Source: CAYUHZ01 sp964444625
GTDB taxonomy: Bacteria; Patescibacteriota; Patescibacteriia; Patescibacteriales; GWC2-42-12
Length of the DNA stretch: 53,964 nucleotides
Assembly: GCA_964444625.1 (NCBI GenBank)
Contig: CAYUHZ010000001.1
Span: 1-53,964, forward strand
Direction: 5' to 3'
Below the pieces are notes generated by a model. It ran no database searches. It was not told the origin of the DNA and saw only the letters and a program-made list of their open reading frames with translations. Below, one piece after another: positions 1 to 9,383 of this stretch. Made by a program: the position numbers and the translations under genes. Every line of letters starts with the position of its first letter. Within the stretch, counting starts at the first letter, position 1.

Positions 1-16
1 AACTAAAATTAATTTT

Positions 17-1042
17 ATGTTTAAAAAAGTAATTTTTGATAAAAAAAATGTTTTAGTGGTGGGCGGTGCAGGCTTCATCGGGTCGCATCTTTGCGACGAG
101 TTGATCAAAAACTCAAAAGTAATTTGCCTTGATAATTTTTCTACTGGCGATGAAAGAAACATTGACCACTTGTTGGCCGAACCTGATTTTGAATTTATTA
201 GACATGACCTAAGCGAACCATTGAATCTTGAAATACTACCGGACTTACAAAAATTTAAGATCGAATTTCAAGGCATCCAAGAAATATATAACCTTGCTTG
301 CCCAACCTCGCCCAAATATTTTGAAAAAAATATAATCCCAAATTTATTAGCTAATTCTTATGTGGTAAAAAATTCTCTTGATTTGGCAAAGAAATACCAA
401 GCTAAATTTATGCATTTTTCATCGTCTGTGGTTTATGGCCCAAGAAGAGATGATGCTCAAAAAATCAAAGAAGATGATTTGGGTTCAGTCGATTTATTAT
501 CTCGCAGAAGCTCTTATGATGAGGGCAAACGGTTCGCTGAAACAATGGTAGAAAATTACCGAATTCTGTATGGAATCGATACTAAAATTATTAGGCCTTT
601 TCGCATTTACGGTCCAAGAATGAAAAATAAAGAAGGCCATATGTTGCCTGATTTTGTAGTTAACGCTCTTGAAAATAAAGATCTAGAAATATTGGGCGAT
701 GAATCATTCTCTTCTTCATTTTGTTATATTTCCGATCTTATTGACGCAGCAATCAAATTAATGGAAGCTGGTAATTTGCCTGGTCCATATAATATTGGGT
801 CTGATATCGATGTAAAAATTACAGAAATTGCTAAAAAAATAATCAATTTGACAACATCAAATTCGAAAATAAAATTTATTGGTAAACTGATTTTTATGAG
901 CGAACTTTGCCTGCCTGACATTTCAAAAGCAAGAAACGATCTTGGTTGGATGCCGATTATAACTTTGGACAAGGGTTTAGAGAAAACAATAACCTTTATC
1001 AAGGCCAACAAAGATTTAAAATCAGTTATAAGCAAAATTTAA
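17..1042 (+). CDS. NAD-dependent epimerase/dehydratase, UDP-glucuronate decarboxylase-like
   Basis: Extended short-chain dehydrogenase/reductase of 341 residues that probably converts a nucleotide sugar in the cytoplasm for envelope glycan synthesis. The Rossmann glycine motif GGAGFIG is at residues 16-22, and the catalytic pair of the YxxxK motif is Y167 and K171 in SSYDEGK. The segments LACPTSP and SYDEGKRFAET resemble UDP-xylose synthases, so decarboxylation of UDP-glucuronate is the best guess, but a 4,6-dehydratase or 4-epimerase is possible. It is the first gene in the window and abuts the next gene with no spacer, so it belongs to a glycan operon that may begin upstream of the window. 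No Shine-Dalgarno precedes the start. Confidence 0.85.
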   Translation: MFKKVIFDKKNVLVVGGAGFIGSHLCDELIKNSKVICLDNFSTGDERNIDHLLAEPDFEFIRHDLSEPLNLEILPDLQKFKIEFQGIQEIYNLACPTSPKYFEKNIIPNLLANSYVVKNSLDLAKKYQAKFMHFSSSVVYGPRRDDAQKIKEDDLGSVDLLSRRSSYDEGKRFAETMVENYRILYGIDTKIIRPFRIYGPRMKNKEGHMLPDFVVNALENKDLEILGDESFSSSFCYISDLIDAAIKLMEAGNLPGPYNIGSDIDVKITEIAKKIINLTTSNSKIKFIGKLIFMSELCLPDISKARNDLGWMPIITLDKGLEKTITFIKANKDLKSVISKI

Positions 1043-1723
1043 ATGAAAATTTTTTGCGTAATACCAACATATAACGAAGAGGCGAATATTTTATCCGTGA
1101 TAAGTGAATTGAAAAAACAAAAATTTATCTCCGCCATAGCGGTTGTCGATGATGGATCAAGCGATCAAACCTACCAACTGGTATCTGAAATGAATATTTT
1201 CGTATTAAAACATGCCACTAATCGCGGACAAGGAGCAGCCCTAAAAACAGGAACTGATTTTTGCTTGCAGCAAGGCGCTGAAATAATAATTCATTTCGAC
1301 GGTGATGGCCAGTTTCAAGCCTCGGATTTACAAGCTTTAATCAAACCAATCGAAGGCGGAGAAGCTGATATTGCCTTTGGCTCAAGATTCATGCTGGAAG
1401 AGTCAATCAAAAAAATACCTTGGCTAAAAAGAAAAATCATTCTCCCATTAGCTCGCTTATTTAGTAATTTTTTTCTTGGCATTCATTTGACCGATCCGCA
1501 AAGTGGTCTTCGTGCTATGACCGCTAAATCAGCGGCTTTAATTGATTGGCAGCAAGACAGAATGGCGCACTGTTCGGAGATTTTATTTAACTCTAGAAAA
1601 AAAAATTTGAAAATTAAAGAGGTCCCGATTACTGTCATTTATCATCATTATGGGCAAAAAATATCGGGAGGGTTTGGTATTATCAAAGAATTATTTTACA
1701 GTTTTTTGTTAAATAAAATATAA
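1043..1723 (+). CDS. GT2 glycosyltransferase, polyprenyl-phosphate sugar synthase-like
   Basis: A 226-residue GT-A fold transferase of family 2, resembling dolichyl-phosphate mannose synthases. It shows the N-terminal PTYNEE motif, VVDDGSSD, and the metal/nucleotide-binding run FDGDGQ followed by D-L. There are no membrane segments, so it is expected to act at the cytoplasmic membrane face, loading a sugar onto a polyprenyl phosphate. The start codon directly follows the stop of the upstream SDR gene. The next gene is a DUF2304 membrane protein, a frequent partner of this type of GT2, which supports a lipid-linked sugar donor role for the GT-C-like proteins at 4410-8111. The sugar is not predictable. 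Confidence 0.85.
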   Translation: MKIFCVIPTYNEEANILSVISELKKQKFISAIAVVDDGSSDQTYQLVSEMNIFVLKHATNRGQGAALKTGTDFCLQQGAEIIIHFDGDGQFQASDLQALIKPIEGGEADIAFGSRFMLEESIKKIPWLKRKIILPLARLFSNFFLGIHLTDPQSGLRAMTAKSAALIDWQQDRMAHCSEILFNSRKKNLKIKEVPITVIYHHYGQKISGGFGIIKELFYSFLLNKI

Positions 1724-1727
1724 ATTT

Positions 1728-2063
1728 ATGATGCAGAAATTTATAGCTTTAATTGTAATTTTATTTTTTTTATACAAATTATTCCAGCAAAAAAAATCTG
1801 GAAAAGTTTCTTCTCAGGAATTTTTCTTTTGGTTAATTTTTTGGCTGGTTTCTCTTATTTTAATAATTTTTTTGCGCTATATCGATCAATTTGTTTCAGC
1901 CTTGGGTTTTTCGGCGTCAGGCATAGAGCTGTTGTTATATCTAGGAGTGCTGGTATTGTTTTTCCTAGTGTTTAAACTAAGGCTTAAATTTGAAAAAGTT
2001 GAAAAAAATATAACTGAAATCACCAGGGATATAGCATTGAACAATACTCAAAGTAAAAAATAA
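1728..2063 (+). CDS. DUF2304 small membrane protein
   Basis: A 111-residue protein with three hydrophobic segments (about residues 4-17, 32-51 and 66-83) and a charged C-terminal helix. Length, topology and position match DUF2304 proteins, which commonly sit beside polyprenyl-phosphate glycosyltransferases. The biochemical role is unknown; it may help locate or assist the neighbouring GT2 at the membrane. It starts 4 nt after the GT2 stop and ends 1 nt before the next gene, so the genes are almost certainly co-transcribed. The start has two consecutive Met codons and no Shine-Dalgarno. Confidence 0.75.
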   Translation: MMQKFIALIVILFFLYKLFQQKKSGKVSSQEFFFWLIFWLVSLILIIFLRYIDQFVSALGFSASGIELLLYLGVLVLFFLVFKLRLKFEKVEKNITEITRDIALNNTQSKK

Positions 2064-2064
2064 T

Positions 2065-3246
2065 ATGAACATAGCACACGTCGTCTGCGTTTTTCCTCCT
2101 TATAAAGGGGGTATGGGGAATAGCGTACTAGGTTTTTCTAAAATATATGCCGGATTTGGCCACAAAGTAACTGTATTTACTCCGGAATATAAAAAAAATA
2201 GCCGACAATATTCGGACCAATCAGGGGATAATTTGTTTGATTATGAAACAAATAATAATTTTAAAATAGAAAAACTAAATCCTATTTTTTCTTACGGAAA
2301 TGCGGCGATATTGCCTCAGCTTTTATGGAAATTAAAAAAATATGATATTGTTCATTTTCATCACCCATTTTTTGGATGCGATTTTTTAATTATTTTTGCC
2401 AAATTTTTTTTCAGACAGAGATTTAAACTAATCACCCATTATCATATGGACGCTATAGCTGAAGGACTAAGTGGGGTTTTATTTAAATTTAACAATTTTT
2501 TATTTTTAAATTGGTTGTTAAAAATTTCCAAACTTATAACATGCGCCTCTTTTGACTATATCAAGCATTCTCAGATTAAAAAATTTTTTCATTATTATCC
2601 TAAAAAATTTCGACAAACTGCCTTCGGTGTAAATTTAGAGCAATTTGTTATCTATCATGATCATGTTAATTTAGTTAGAAAAAAAATGGTAGTGCTATTC
2701 GTCGGCGCTCTTGATAAATCGCATTATTTCAAAGGTTTGGTTAATTTATTGTCAGCAGCCAAATTATTAAAAAACAGGGGATTTGATTTTGAGCTTAAAA
2801 TTGTCGGAAATGGCGAACTGAAAAATTTTTATCAAAATCAAGCCAAGATACTTGGCGTTAGCGATATCACCGCTTTTATTGATGGTGTCGATGATAGCAA
2901 ATTAGTTGATTTCTATAACTATTGCAATGTCGTCGTCCTGCCATCCACTACAAAAGGGGAGGCTTTTGGCTTGGTTTTGCTTGAAGCAATGGCTTGTGGC
3001 AAGCCGGTTATCGCCTCAAACCTTCCTGGCGTAAGAAGCGTTTTTAAAAATGGCTTGCACGGTTTTTTGACCAAACCTAATGATATCGAAGATTTAACTG
3101 AAAAAATCAGTTTAATCCTAAAAAATAAAACAAAAGCCGAAAAGATGGGAAAAGATGCCAGAAAATTTGTCGAAGAAAAATATTCATGGGAAAAAGTAGG
3201 AGAAACATTAGATAGGATTTACCATTATGTTATGTACTCAATATAA
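2065..3246 (+). CDS. GT4 family glycosyltransferase
   Basis: A 393-residue GT-B fold retaining glycosyltransferase of family 4. The N-terminal acceptor domain starts with a typical Rossmann strand and a glycine-rich loop (PPYKGGMGNS). The C-terminal donor domain carries the E-x7-E signature in EAFGLVLLEAMACGKP, where the glutamates contact the sugar nucleotide, followed by NLPGVRSVF. No signal peptide or transmembrane segment is clear, so it should act on the cytoplasmic side of the membrane on a lipid-linked or surface-glycan intermediate. It is fourth in a packed series of glycan genes. Donor and acceptor cannot be assigned. Confidence 0.88.
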   Translation: MNIAHVVCVFPPYKGGMGNSVLGFSKIYAGFGHKVTVFTPEYKKNSRQYSDQSGDNLFDYETNNNFKIEKLNPIFSYGNAAILPQLLWKLKKYDIVHFHHPFFGCDFLIIFAKFFFRQRFKLITHYHMDAIAEGLSGVLFKFNNFLFLNWLLKISKLITCASFDYIKHSQIKKFFHYYPKKFRQTAFGVNLEQFVIYHDHVNLVRKKMVVLFVGALDKSHYFKGLVNLLSAAKLLKNRGFDFELKIVGNGELKNFYQNQAKILGVSDITAFIDGVDDSKLVDFYNYCNVVVLPSTTKGEAFGLVLLEAMACGKPVIASNLPGVRSVFKNGLHGFLTKPNDIEDLTEKISLILKNKTKAEKMGKDARKFVEEKYSWEKVGETLDRIYHYVMYSI

Positions 3247-3250
3247 TTAA

Positions 3251-4396
3251 ATGAAAATTTTAATAGCAAACAATTTATATCAACCGTTTAATAGGGGTGG
3301 CGCTGAAACTGTAGTTGAAAAAATGAAGAATAATTTCGAATGCTTAGGGCATCAAGTTGATATTTTAAGCACTAAACCATTTTTTAGCCAGACTAATACT
3401 AATAATATCACTATTAGAACTTTTTTTTACTACTTAAACAGACTTCCTAAATCTTTCAGGATCTTTTGGTTAATTGGAAACATTTTTAATCCCTTTATCT
3501 ATCTAAAATTAAACAAAATTATACTAAAAAATAAACCAGATCTTGTTATTACCAATAACTTATTTGGTCTATGTTATTACTTGTCAAAATTGTTGGAAAA
3601 GAATTGTATTCCGCAAATACATTTTTTACATGACATACAATTTATTCACCCATCGGGATTAATGATGCTTGGCGAAGAAAAAAAAATAAATTCAAATTTT
3701 GCAAAAATTTATCAAGCTATAATAAAATCGTTTTTTAACCGAAATGCTTATATTGTATCACCATCAAACTGGCTGCTTCAATTACATAAAAAAAACGGAT
3801 TTTTTTCAAACTTAAAATGCTTTGTTTTGCCATTCCCTTTTAAGGGATGCGTATCTGCAATTCAACAAGAAAAAAAAAATAAATCAAATTATTTCTTATA
3901 CGCAGGACAAATAGAGAGCCATAAGGGAATATTTTTTTTATTAGAAGTATTCAGAGATCTTAATAAAATTTATGGTGAAAAATATAATTTGAAAATAGCT
4001 GGCCAGGGAAGTCAGTTGCAGAAAGCTAAAACTTTGTTTAAAAATTTTTGCATTATAGAATTCTTAGGGCTGTTAAATCAAGAAAGCCTTTTGAAAACCA
4101 TGTCTCAAGCCAGAGCCTTGATCGTTCCTTCTATTTGTTATGAAAATTCACCAGCTGTAATTTACGATGCTAAGGGATTAGGGCTTCCCATACTAGGAGC
4201 GGACATCGGTGGCATAAGCGAAATAATCAATCCTGATAATGGAGAATTATTTAAAGCTGGAAATAAACAATCATTAATAGAAGTTATTGATAATTTCTTT
4301 GCAACCGATAAAAAATTTTACCAAACTTCCGCTGTTCAACCGTATCGTAATTTTTCTGAATATTGCCTCAAGCTGCTTAGCATAATAGTATCGTAG
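3251..4396 (+). CDS. GT4 family glycosyltransferase
   Basis: A 381-residue GT-B fold protein with an N-terminal glycine-rich acceptor motif (QPFNRGGAETVVEKM) and a C-terminal donor-binding domain (LYAGQIESHKG, then ENSPAVIYDAKGLGLP). The usual E-x7-E pair is altered: the second acidic position is Asp, so the signature reads E-x7-D. It begins 4 nt after the previous gene and is the last forward gene of the operon that starts at 17. The next gene is convergent. No clear terminator hairpin lies in the 13-nt gap. General function is secure, specificity unknown. Confidence 0.85.
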   Translation: MKILIANNLYQPFNRGGAETVVEKMKNNFECLGHQVDILSTKPFFSQTNTNNITIRTFFYYLNRLPKSFRIFWLIGNIFNPFIYLKLNKIILKNKPDLVITNNLFGLCYYLSKLLEKNCIPQIHFLHDIQFIHPSGLMMLGEEKKINSNFAKIYQAIIKSFFNRNAYIVSPSNWLLQLHKKNGFFSNLKCFVLPFPFKGCVSAIQQEKKNKSNYFLYAGQIESHKGIFFLLEVFRDLNKIYGEKYNLKIAGQGSQLQKAKTLFKNFCIIEFLGLLNQESLLKTMSQARALIVPSICYENSPAVIYDAKGLGLPILGADIGGISEIINPDNGELFKAGNKQSLIEVIDNFFATDKKFYQTSAVQPYRNFSEYCLKLLSIIVS

Positions 4397-4409
4397 TTAT
4401 ATTCTATGC

Positions 4410-6332
4410 TTAATTTTGTTGGAATTTAAAAATGTAAATATTTTGCGATGGTAAAACAAACCAATGATCAGAGGAAATTTTTGCTTCCTCTTTTATTTTA
4501 TCAAAAGCCCACCAATATTTATTTAATACTAAATATGCCCGATTAACCGAGAGGAGATTCATCGCCTCGACCATTGTTTCTCTGCTTGGATTGTCGTAAA
4601 CCATGTTGAGATAAAGTTGGTAAAGCCTTCCGCTTGTTGGCAAGGGGTAATAAAAGAAATCTTGATAATACCGGCTAAATCCATATACTCTTAAGGCGGC
4701 GGCGCTAACCTGTTGATTGGCCAATACTAAATATTCAGCCCCCATGGAATCATTTTCAATAAATTTAACAGCCTCTATGTCATCAGCGGAAACTGCATAA
4801 TTATGTGAATTTTGGTAATTATCGGAACGAGGATATGCCAGATAAAAAGCCGCAGTAACAATAACCAGCAAAAAAAACAACCATGAACATTTAACAATTA
4901 GATTTTGTTGCAAAATTTTATAAAACATTACTTTTAACGCAACAAACGAAATCGGCAGCATAAATATTAAACTTATAAAAAAAATTCTTTGAGAATAAGC
5001 TGACTGTTCATAATCAATCAAGTAGGAGAAGGGAAGCAAGAGGCTAAGTAAATAAGCGACAAACATGGCAAGCGCCATGGATAAGTGCGGTAAATATTTA
5101 TTTATATTTTTTCTATTATAGAATAAACCCATTCCAATCAGGGAAAAATAACCAATCCATTTAAAATTATCAAAGAAATTAATCGTATTAAGCAGCCAGT
5201 TTTCAGAATAGGCAAAAAAATTAATTTTTTTAAAATTAGCTAGAAGTAAAATAATTTTTTCACCAGCAATTCTATAGTCAAAGAAATATAATAAATTCTT
5301 TGATTCAATCCAATAGAAAAGCAGGGGAAGCGTTATTGCGGCAACAATTGAAGTAAGAAGATAGGCAATTTTTATATATTTTAGCTTCAAAAATTTAATA
5401 ATGTAAATTAGAAAAACCAGGAAAATAGCGGGAATGCCGGTAAGCGGGTGTATTGCCGAAGCGCTCAGAGCCAATATTCCAAGCGTTATAAGCTGGAATA
5501 AATTTTTAATTTTTAAACTATAAAAAATTACAGTAATTAAAATTAAAAATGAAAGATTCTGCGGAGTTGTAACAATAAATATAGGAGCTAGCCAAATCAT
5601 TAAAAAGATAGTTGCAAAATATAAGCTTTTGTTATATTTTTCTTTATAATTTTGACTGATTAGCATGGATATTGGCAGAACAACAGCCGCCAAAAAAGGT
5701 ACTAAAATTTTATCCAAAACATCGATAGGAATAAAAGTAATTTTGTTCAAAATCACCACCAAGGAATATTGGCCAAGATAATACCATGGCTTGGGGTTAA
5801 CAAATCCTTGGTTAGCAATCAAATCTTCGGTTGCTTGATGAATAAACGGATCAAAGCCATATCCTATTTTATAAATAATTAGCGCGACGGAAAAGCAAAG
5901 TAAAAAATAAAAACTGACAATGATAGTTCTGCAACCATCCTGTCGCAGAATGTTAATAAATAAGACGGTTGTTAATAAAAAGAAAGCGACGAAAAAAAAG
6001 ATAGGAAGTACCTGCCATGGAGAATTAATTGCCAAATCAGTCCGGTAACTTAATAAAATACAAAAACAAACTGCAAGCAAAATAAAAAACAATGAAGTAA
6101 GCCAATGGTTATCCATCTTCTTTATTTCCACTGGCTTATCGTCAGTATTTTCTATCCGTTGATAAAAATACCACCAAACTGAAGTAGCAACTACAGAAAG
6201 TATAAGCGCTAGGGCAATGCCTAAAAAATTCAAAGCGTATAATTTATATATTATAGCGCCAATTAATGATAGAATGGCTAAAAAAATAAGCAAAAGAATA
6301 ATAAAAATTTTAAGAGATATTTTTTGAAGCAT
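4410..6332 (-). CDS. Large polytopic membrane protein, GT-C-like
   Basis: A 640-residue protein with roughly a dozen or more hydrophobic helices over its first 500 residues, then a soluble domain of about 130 residues that should lie outside the membrane. An early loop holds the acidic/histidine cluster YGFDPFIHQATEDLI, in the place where GT-C glycosyltransferases carry catalytic Asp/Glu. Topology plus neighbours suggest an integral glycosyltransferase using polyprenyl-phosphate sugars, but I recognise no diagnostic family motif, so this is inference. It is divergent from the GT-C-like gene at 6426 and convergent with the GT4 gene at 3251. An extended -10 (TGaTAAAAT on this strand, 6341-6349) lies so close to the ATG that the transcript may be nearly leaderless. 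Confidence 0.7.
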   Translation of the reverse strand: MLQKISLKIFIILLLIFLAILSLIGAIIYKLYALNFLGIALALILSVVATSVWWYFYQRIENTDDKPVEIKKMDNHWLTSLFFILLAVCFCILLSYRTDLAINSPWQVLPIFFFVAFFLLTTVLFINILRQDGCRTIIVSFYFLLCFSVALIIYKIGYGFDPFIHQATEDLIANQGFVNPKPWYYLGQYSLVVILNKITFIPIDVLDKILVPFLAAVVLPISMLISQNYKEKYNKSLYFATIFLMIWLAPIFIVTTPQNLSFLILITVIFYSLKIKNLFQLITLGILALSASAIHPLTGIPAIFLVFLIYIIKFLKLKYIKIAYLLTSIVAAITLPLLFYWIESKNLLYFFDYRIAGEKIILLLANFKKINFFAYSENWLLNTINFFDNFKWIGYFSLIGMGLFYNRKNINKYLPHLSMALAMFVAYLLSLLLPFSYLIDYEQSAYSQRIFFISLIFMLPISFVALKVMFYKILQQNLIVKCSWLFFLLVIVTAAFYLAYPRSDNYQNSHNYAVSADDIEAVKFIENDSMGAEYLVLANQQVSAAALRVYGFSRYYQDFFYYPLPTSGRLYQLYLNMVYDNPSRETMVEAMNLLSVNRAYLVLNKYWWAFDKIKEEAKISSDHWFVLPSQNIYIFKFQQN

Positions 6333-6340
6333 ATATTATT

Positions 6341-6349
6341 ATTTTATCA
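6341..6349 (-). promoter_or_regulatory. Extended -10 promoter for the 4410-6332 gene
   Basis: On the reverse strand this reads TGaTAAAAT, an extended -10 element. There is no good -35. The predicted start of transcription lies about 3 nt before the ATG at 6332, implying a nearly leaderless mRNA. Confidence 0.35.
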
Positions 6350-6385
6350 AGTATTGCCAAATAAAAAAATACTGCGCTAATATTT

Positions 6386-6414
6386 TTGCTAAAAAGTAGG
6401 GCATTTGCTAAGAT
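6386..6414 (+). promoter_or_regulatory. Promoter for the GT-C-like gene at 6426
   Basis: TTGCTA (6386-6391), a 17-nt spacer, then TAAGAT (6409-6414) preceded by TGc, an extended -10. The expected start near 6421 leaves a leader of only about 5 nt before the ATG at 6426. Confidence 0.45.
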
Positions 6415-6425
6415 AACCCAATAAT

Positions 6426-8111
6426 ATGAGATTAAATATTTTAAAACATTATTCATCGACACTACTGATTCTTTTGCTGTCTGTCTTATTTTTTCTTGCC
6501 GTTGCTGGGTATATATTTTGTTTGCAAACAAACACTTCAGTCAAGTGGTTCTCTCCTGACGAAACCGCTAATTATATCATTACAAAACTCTACAGCCAAA
6601 AGAGTGAAATGCAGATTTATGAAAAATACAATCTTTATGCCGATGGCATTATCAGACCAAGAAGTTTTCGCGTTGATAACGGGTGGTTAAAACCGGTTAG
6701 TTTTCCAGGAATAATCCTGATCTTCGGCTTTCTGGCAAAACAAACTTCGGTTTCGTTGTTGCCTTTCATGACCCCAATTTTCGCAGCTGTAGGATTAATC
6801 TTTTACTATTTACTAATAAAAAAAATTTTTGGCGGAGCCAACGCTACTGTCGCTACAATTCTACTCGCTTCATTTCCGGTATATTTTTACTATAGCGCTC
6901 GAAGTATGTTCCATAATATTTTATTCGTTGTTTTGGTGGTAATTTTTTTATATTTTTTTATTTTAAGTTTTAGCCACAAAAAAGAAAACGATTTTAAATC
7001 TTGGAAAATTCCCCTTTTTTCAGCCTTAGCTGGTACCTTTTTAGGCCTATCTATTATGACCAGAACATCGGAAATCGTCTGGCTTATTCCTGTCTGCTCG
7101 ATTTTGCTTATCAGTTTTTGGAAAAATTGGACTCTCAAGAATCTTCCAATTTTTTTATTATTTAGCGCCATCTCGCTAATACCGTTGCTTCATTGGAATA
7201 CTGTTTTATATGGCTCTCCATGGCTGAGCGGTTACTCCGAGATCAATCAAGCGATTTCCGATATCGCCGTTTCCAGCTCAAACCTAAGCATTCACAATGG
7301 CGAGAGGCTAAACCAACTTAAGTCAACTTTCAATCTCGTCATAAAAAATATTTTTTATTTCGGTTTTCATCCGTACCAATCATTTAAAATGGTTTATTAC
7401 TATGTGTTTAAAATGTTTTATTGGTATCTAATACCAGCTATTATTGGATTTATATTGCTACTTCTTAATTTTAAAAAACTGAGCAAAAAGCACTTTCTTT
7501 ATTTGATAATTTTATCTGTTTTGTCTTTGATATTAGTTATCTACTACGGCAGCTGGGAATTTCACGACAACCCTGACCCCAAACAAACAACCATTGGAAA
7601 TTCTTATACTAGATATTGGCTTCCGATATATCTTGGCTTACTTCCGTTTGCAGCAATGTTTATTAATAAAATAACAAACCTGAAAGATAAAAAGTTAGGT
7701 ATTTTTTTCAAGTTCTCTATTATTGGATTCGTCTTTTTTATGTCCTTCTGTTTCACTTGGTGGGGATCGGAAGAGGGTTTGGCATATTCTTTTGCGAAAT
7801 CAAAATCTGCAGAACAGGAGTTAAATTCAATTTTAGCTTTAACCGAAAATAATTCAATAATAATTACTCGTTATCATGACAAACTTTTTTTCCCTGAAAG
7901 AAAAGTTATAATTGGTTTGTTCGATGACTCCAATATGATAATCAGATATGCGGAATTAGCCAAACATCTTCCGGTTTACTATTATAATTTTACTTTTCCT
8001 GAAAAAGATTTGCTCTATCTTGAAACAAAACTTCCGAAGTTCGGTCTTTCAATTGAATTAATCCAAAGGATTAACCGTGATTTCTCTCTTTATCGTTTAT
8101 TCAAAATTTAG
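6426..8111 (+). CDS. GT-C family membrane glycosyltransferase (PMT/ArnT-like)
   Basis: A 561-residue integral membrane protein with about 11-12 transmembrane helices. The first periplasmic-type loop, after the first helix, contains FSPDETANY; an acidic pair in this loop is the hallmark of GT-C enzymes of the PMT/ArnT type, which transfer a sugar from a polyprenyl phosphate to a protein or glycolipid outside the membrane. The C-terminal region after the last helix (about residues 460-561) is soluble. The GT2/DUF2304 pair at 1043-2063 could supply its lipid-linked donor. It has its own promoter and is followed by a separately promoted GT4 gene. Confidence 0.78.
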   Translation: MRLNILKHYSSTLLILLLSVLFFLAVAGYIFCLQTNTSVKWFSPDETANYIITKLYSQKSEMQIYEKYNLYADGIIRPRSFRVDNGWLKPVSFPGIILIFGFLAKQTSVSLLPFMTPIFAAVGLIFYYLLIKKIFGGANATVATILLASFPVYFYYSARSMFHNILFVVLVVIFLYFFILSFSHKKENDFKSWKIPLFSALAGTFLGLSIMTRTSEIVWLIPVCSILLISFWKNWTLKNLPIFLLFSAISLIPLLHWNTVLYGSPWLSGYSEINQAISDIAVSSSNLSIHNGERLNQLKSTFNLVIKNIFYFGFHPYQSFKMVYYYVFKMFYWYLIPAIIGFILLLLNFKKLSKKHFLYLIILSVLSLILVIYYGSWEFHDNPDPKQTTIGNSYTRYWLPIYLGLLPFAAMFINKITNLKDKKLGIFFKFSIIGFVFFMSFCFTWWGSEEGLAYSFAKSKSAEQELNSILALTENNSIIITRYHDKLFFPERKVIIGLFDDSNMIIRYAELAKHLPVYYYNFTFPEKDLLYLETKLPKFGLSIELIQRINRDFSLYRLFKI

Positions 8112-8176
8112 CACCAGAACGTACAGCGGTTTTATAATTTGAACAGGGGAAGAAGCCTTTTATTTTGTGTTAAATA

Positions 8177-8185
8177 TGTTATAAT
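8177..8185 (+). promoter_or_regulatory. Extended -10 promoter for the GT4 gene at 8208
   Basis: Perfect extended -10 TGtTATAAT with no convincing -35. The predicted start near 8192 gives a leader of about 16 nt to the ATG at 8208. This supports 8208 as the start, because the upstream in-frame TTG at 8139 would lie before the promoter. Confidence 0.5.
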
Positions 8186-8207
8186 AAAGACCTTAAATAT
8201 TAAACTT

Positions 8208-9383
8208 ATGAGAATTGGCATAGACGCGAGATTTTACGGACCGATCGGTAAAGGATTGGGGCGCTATACCCAAGAAATTACCGATGGAATCACAAGCCTA
8301 GACGATACAAATGAATACGTTGTTTTTTTGCGACCAGAAAATTTTTTATCATTTTCATCTGAGAAGAATAAAAAAGTAAAAAAGGTTTTAGTAAATTTTG
8401 GCTGGTATACCATGGCGGAACAATTTTTCTTCCCGTTTTTGATATTCCGAGAAAAAATCAACTTAATGCATTTTCCTCATTTTAATGTGCCGATAATGTG
8501 CCCTTGCAAATTTATTGTTACTATCCATGATTTGATTTTAACCAGATATCCTACTTTGCGCGCCTCCACTTTGAGTCCATTGTTTTACCAGGCAAAAAAA
8601 ATTTGTTATAAAATAGTCATCAAAATAGCGGCAATGAGATCGAGAGCAATAATAACCGTATCAAATTTTACCAAAAATGATATTATAAAAAAACTAAAAA
8701 TCAAAAAGGGGGAAATATTTGTCATATACGAAGGTGCTTCCGATTTATCAAATCAAGCTTGGCGTAATATGAGTAATAATACAGACACAAATGACAAAAA
8801 AATAAATTTAGGTTATAATAATATACATAATCAATACCTGCTCTATGTTGGGAATGCCTATCCACACAAAAACTTAAAACGTTTGATTCACGCTTTTCAA
8901 ATTTTACTTAAAGATAACGAAGATTTAAAATTGGTGTTGGTGGGCAAAGAAGATTTTTTTTATAGCAGAGTTAAAAATTATTGTCGAAAAATTAAACTTA
9001 CCAGCACCAATGACACCAAATCCAAGGTTATGTTTACCGGTTTTGTTCAAGATGAACAATTAAAACTTTTATACCAAAATGCCTTAGCTTATATATTTCC
9101 ATCGTTATATGAAGGTTTTGGCCTGCCGCCCCTAGAAGCAATGTCTAACGGTTGTCCGGTTGTATCATCTAATCGCGCTAGCATGCCCGAGATTCTTGGC
9201 TCGGCCGCGGTTTATTTTGACCCAGAAAACGTTCAAGATATGGTTGACAAAATTGAACTTGTCATTAGAGACGAGAGCTTAAAAAGCAATCTTAAAATTC
9301 TCGGTTTTCAGCAAATTGCCAAATACAACTGGTCAGAGTGCGTAAAACAAACTTTGCATATCTACAACTCTCAATCAAAATAA
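8208..9383 (+). CDS. GT4 family glycosyltransferase (mannosyltransferase-like)
   Basis: A 391-residue GT-B fold enzyme. It begins MRIGIDARF and continues through GKGLGRYTQEI, typical of family 4 mannosyl/rhamnosyltransferases of O-antigen pathways. The donor domain has LYVGNAYPHKNLKRLI and the signature SLYEGFGLPPLEAMSNGCP with both glutamates of E-x7-E. I place the start at the ATG at 8208 rather than the TTG at 8139, because homology begins there and a -10 box lies between them. The next gene (DUF4012) starts right after its stop codon, so the two are co-transcribed. Sugar specificity is unknown. Confidence 0.88.
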   Translation: MRIGIDARFYGPIGKGLGRYTQEITDGITSLDDTNEYVVFLRPENFLSFSSEKNKKVKKVLVNFGWYTMAEQFFFPFLIFREKINLMHFPHFNVPIMCPCKFIVTIHDLILTRYPTLRASTLSPLFYQAKKICYKIVIKIAAMRSRAIITVSNFTKNDIIKKLKIKKGEIFVIYEGASDLSNQAWRNMSNNTDTNDKKINLGYNNIHNQYLLYVGNAYPHKNLKRLIHAFQILLKDNEDLKLVLVGKEDFFYSRVKNYCRKIKLTSTNDTKSKVMFTGFVQDEQLKLLYQNALAYIFPSLYEGFGLPPLEAMSNGCPVVSSNRASMPEILGSAAVYFDPENVQDMVDKIELVIRDESLKSNLKILGFQQIAKYNWSECVKQTLHIYNSQSK

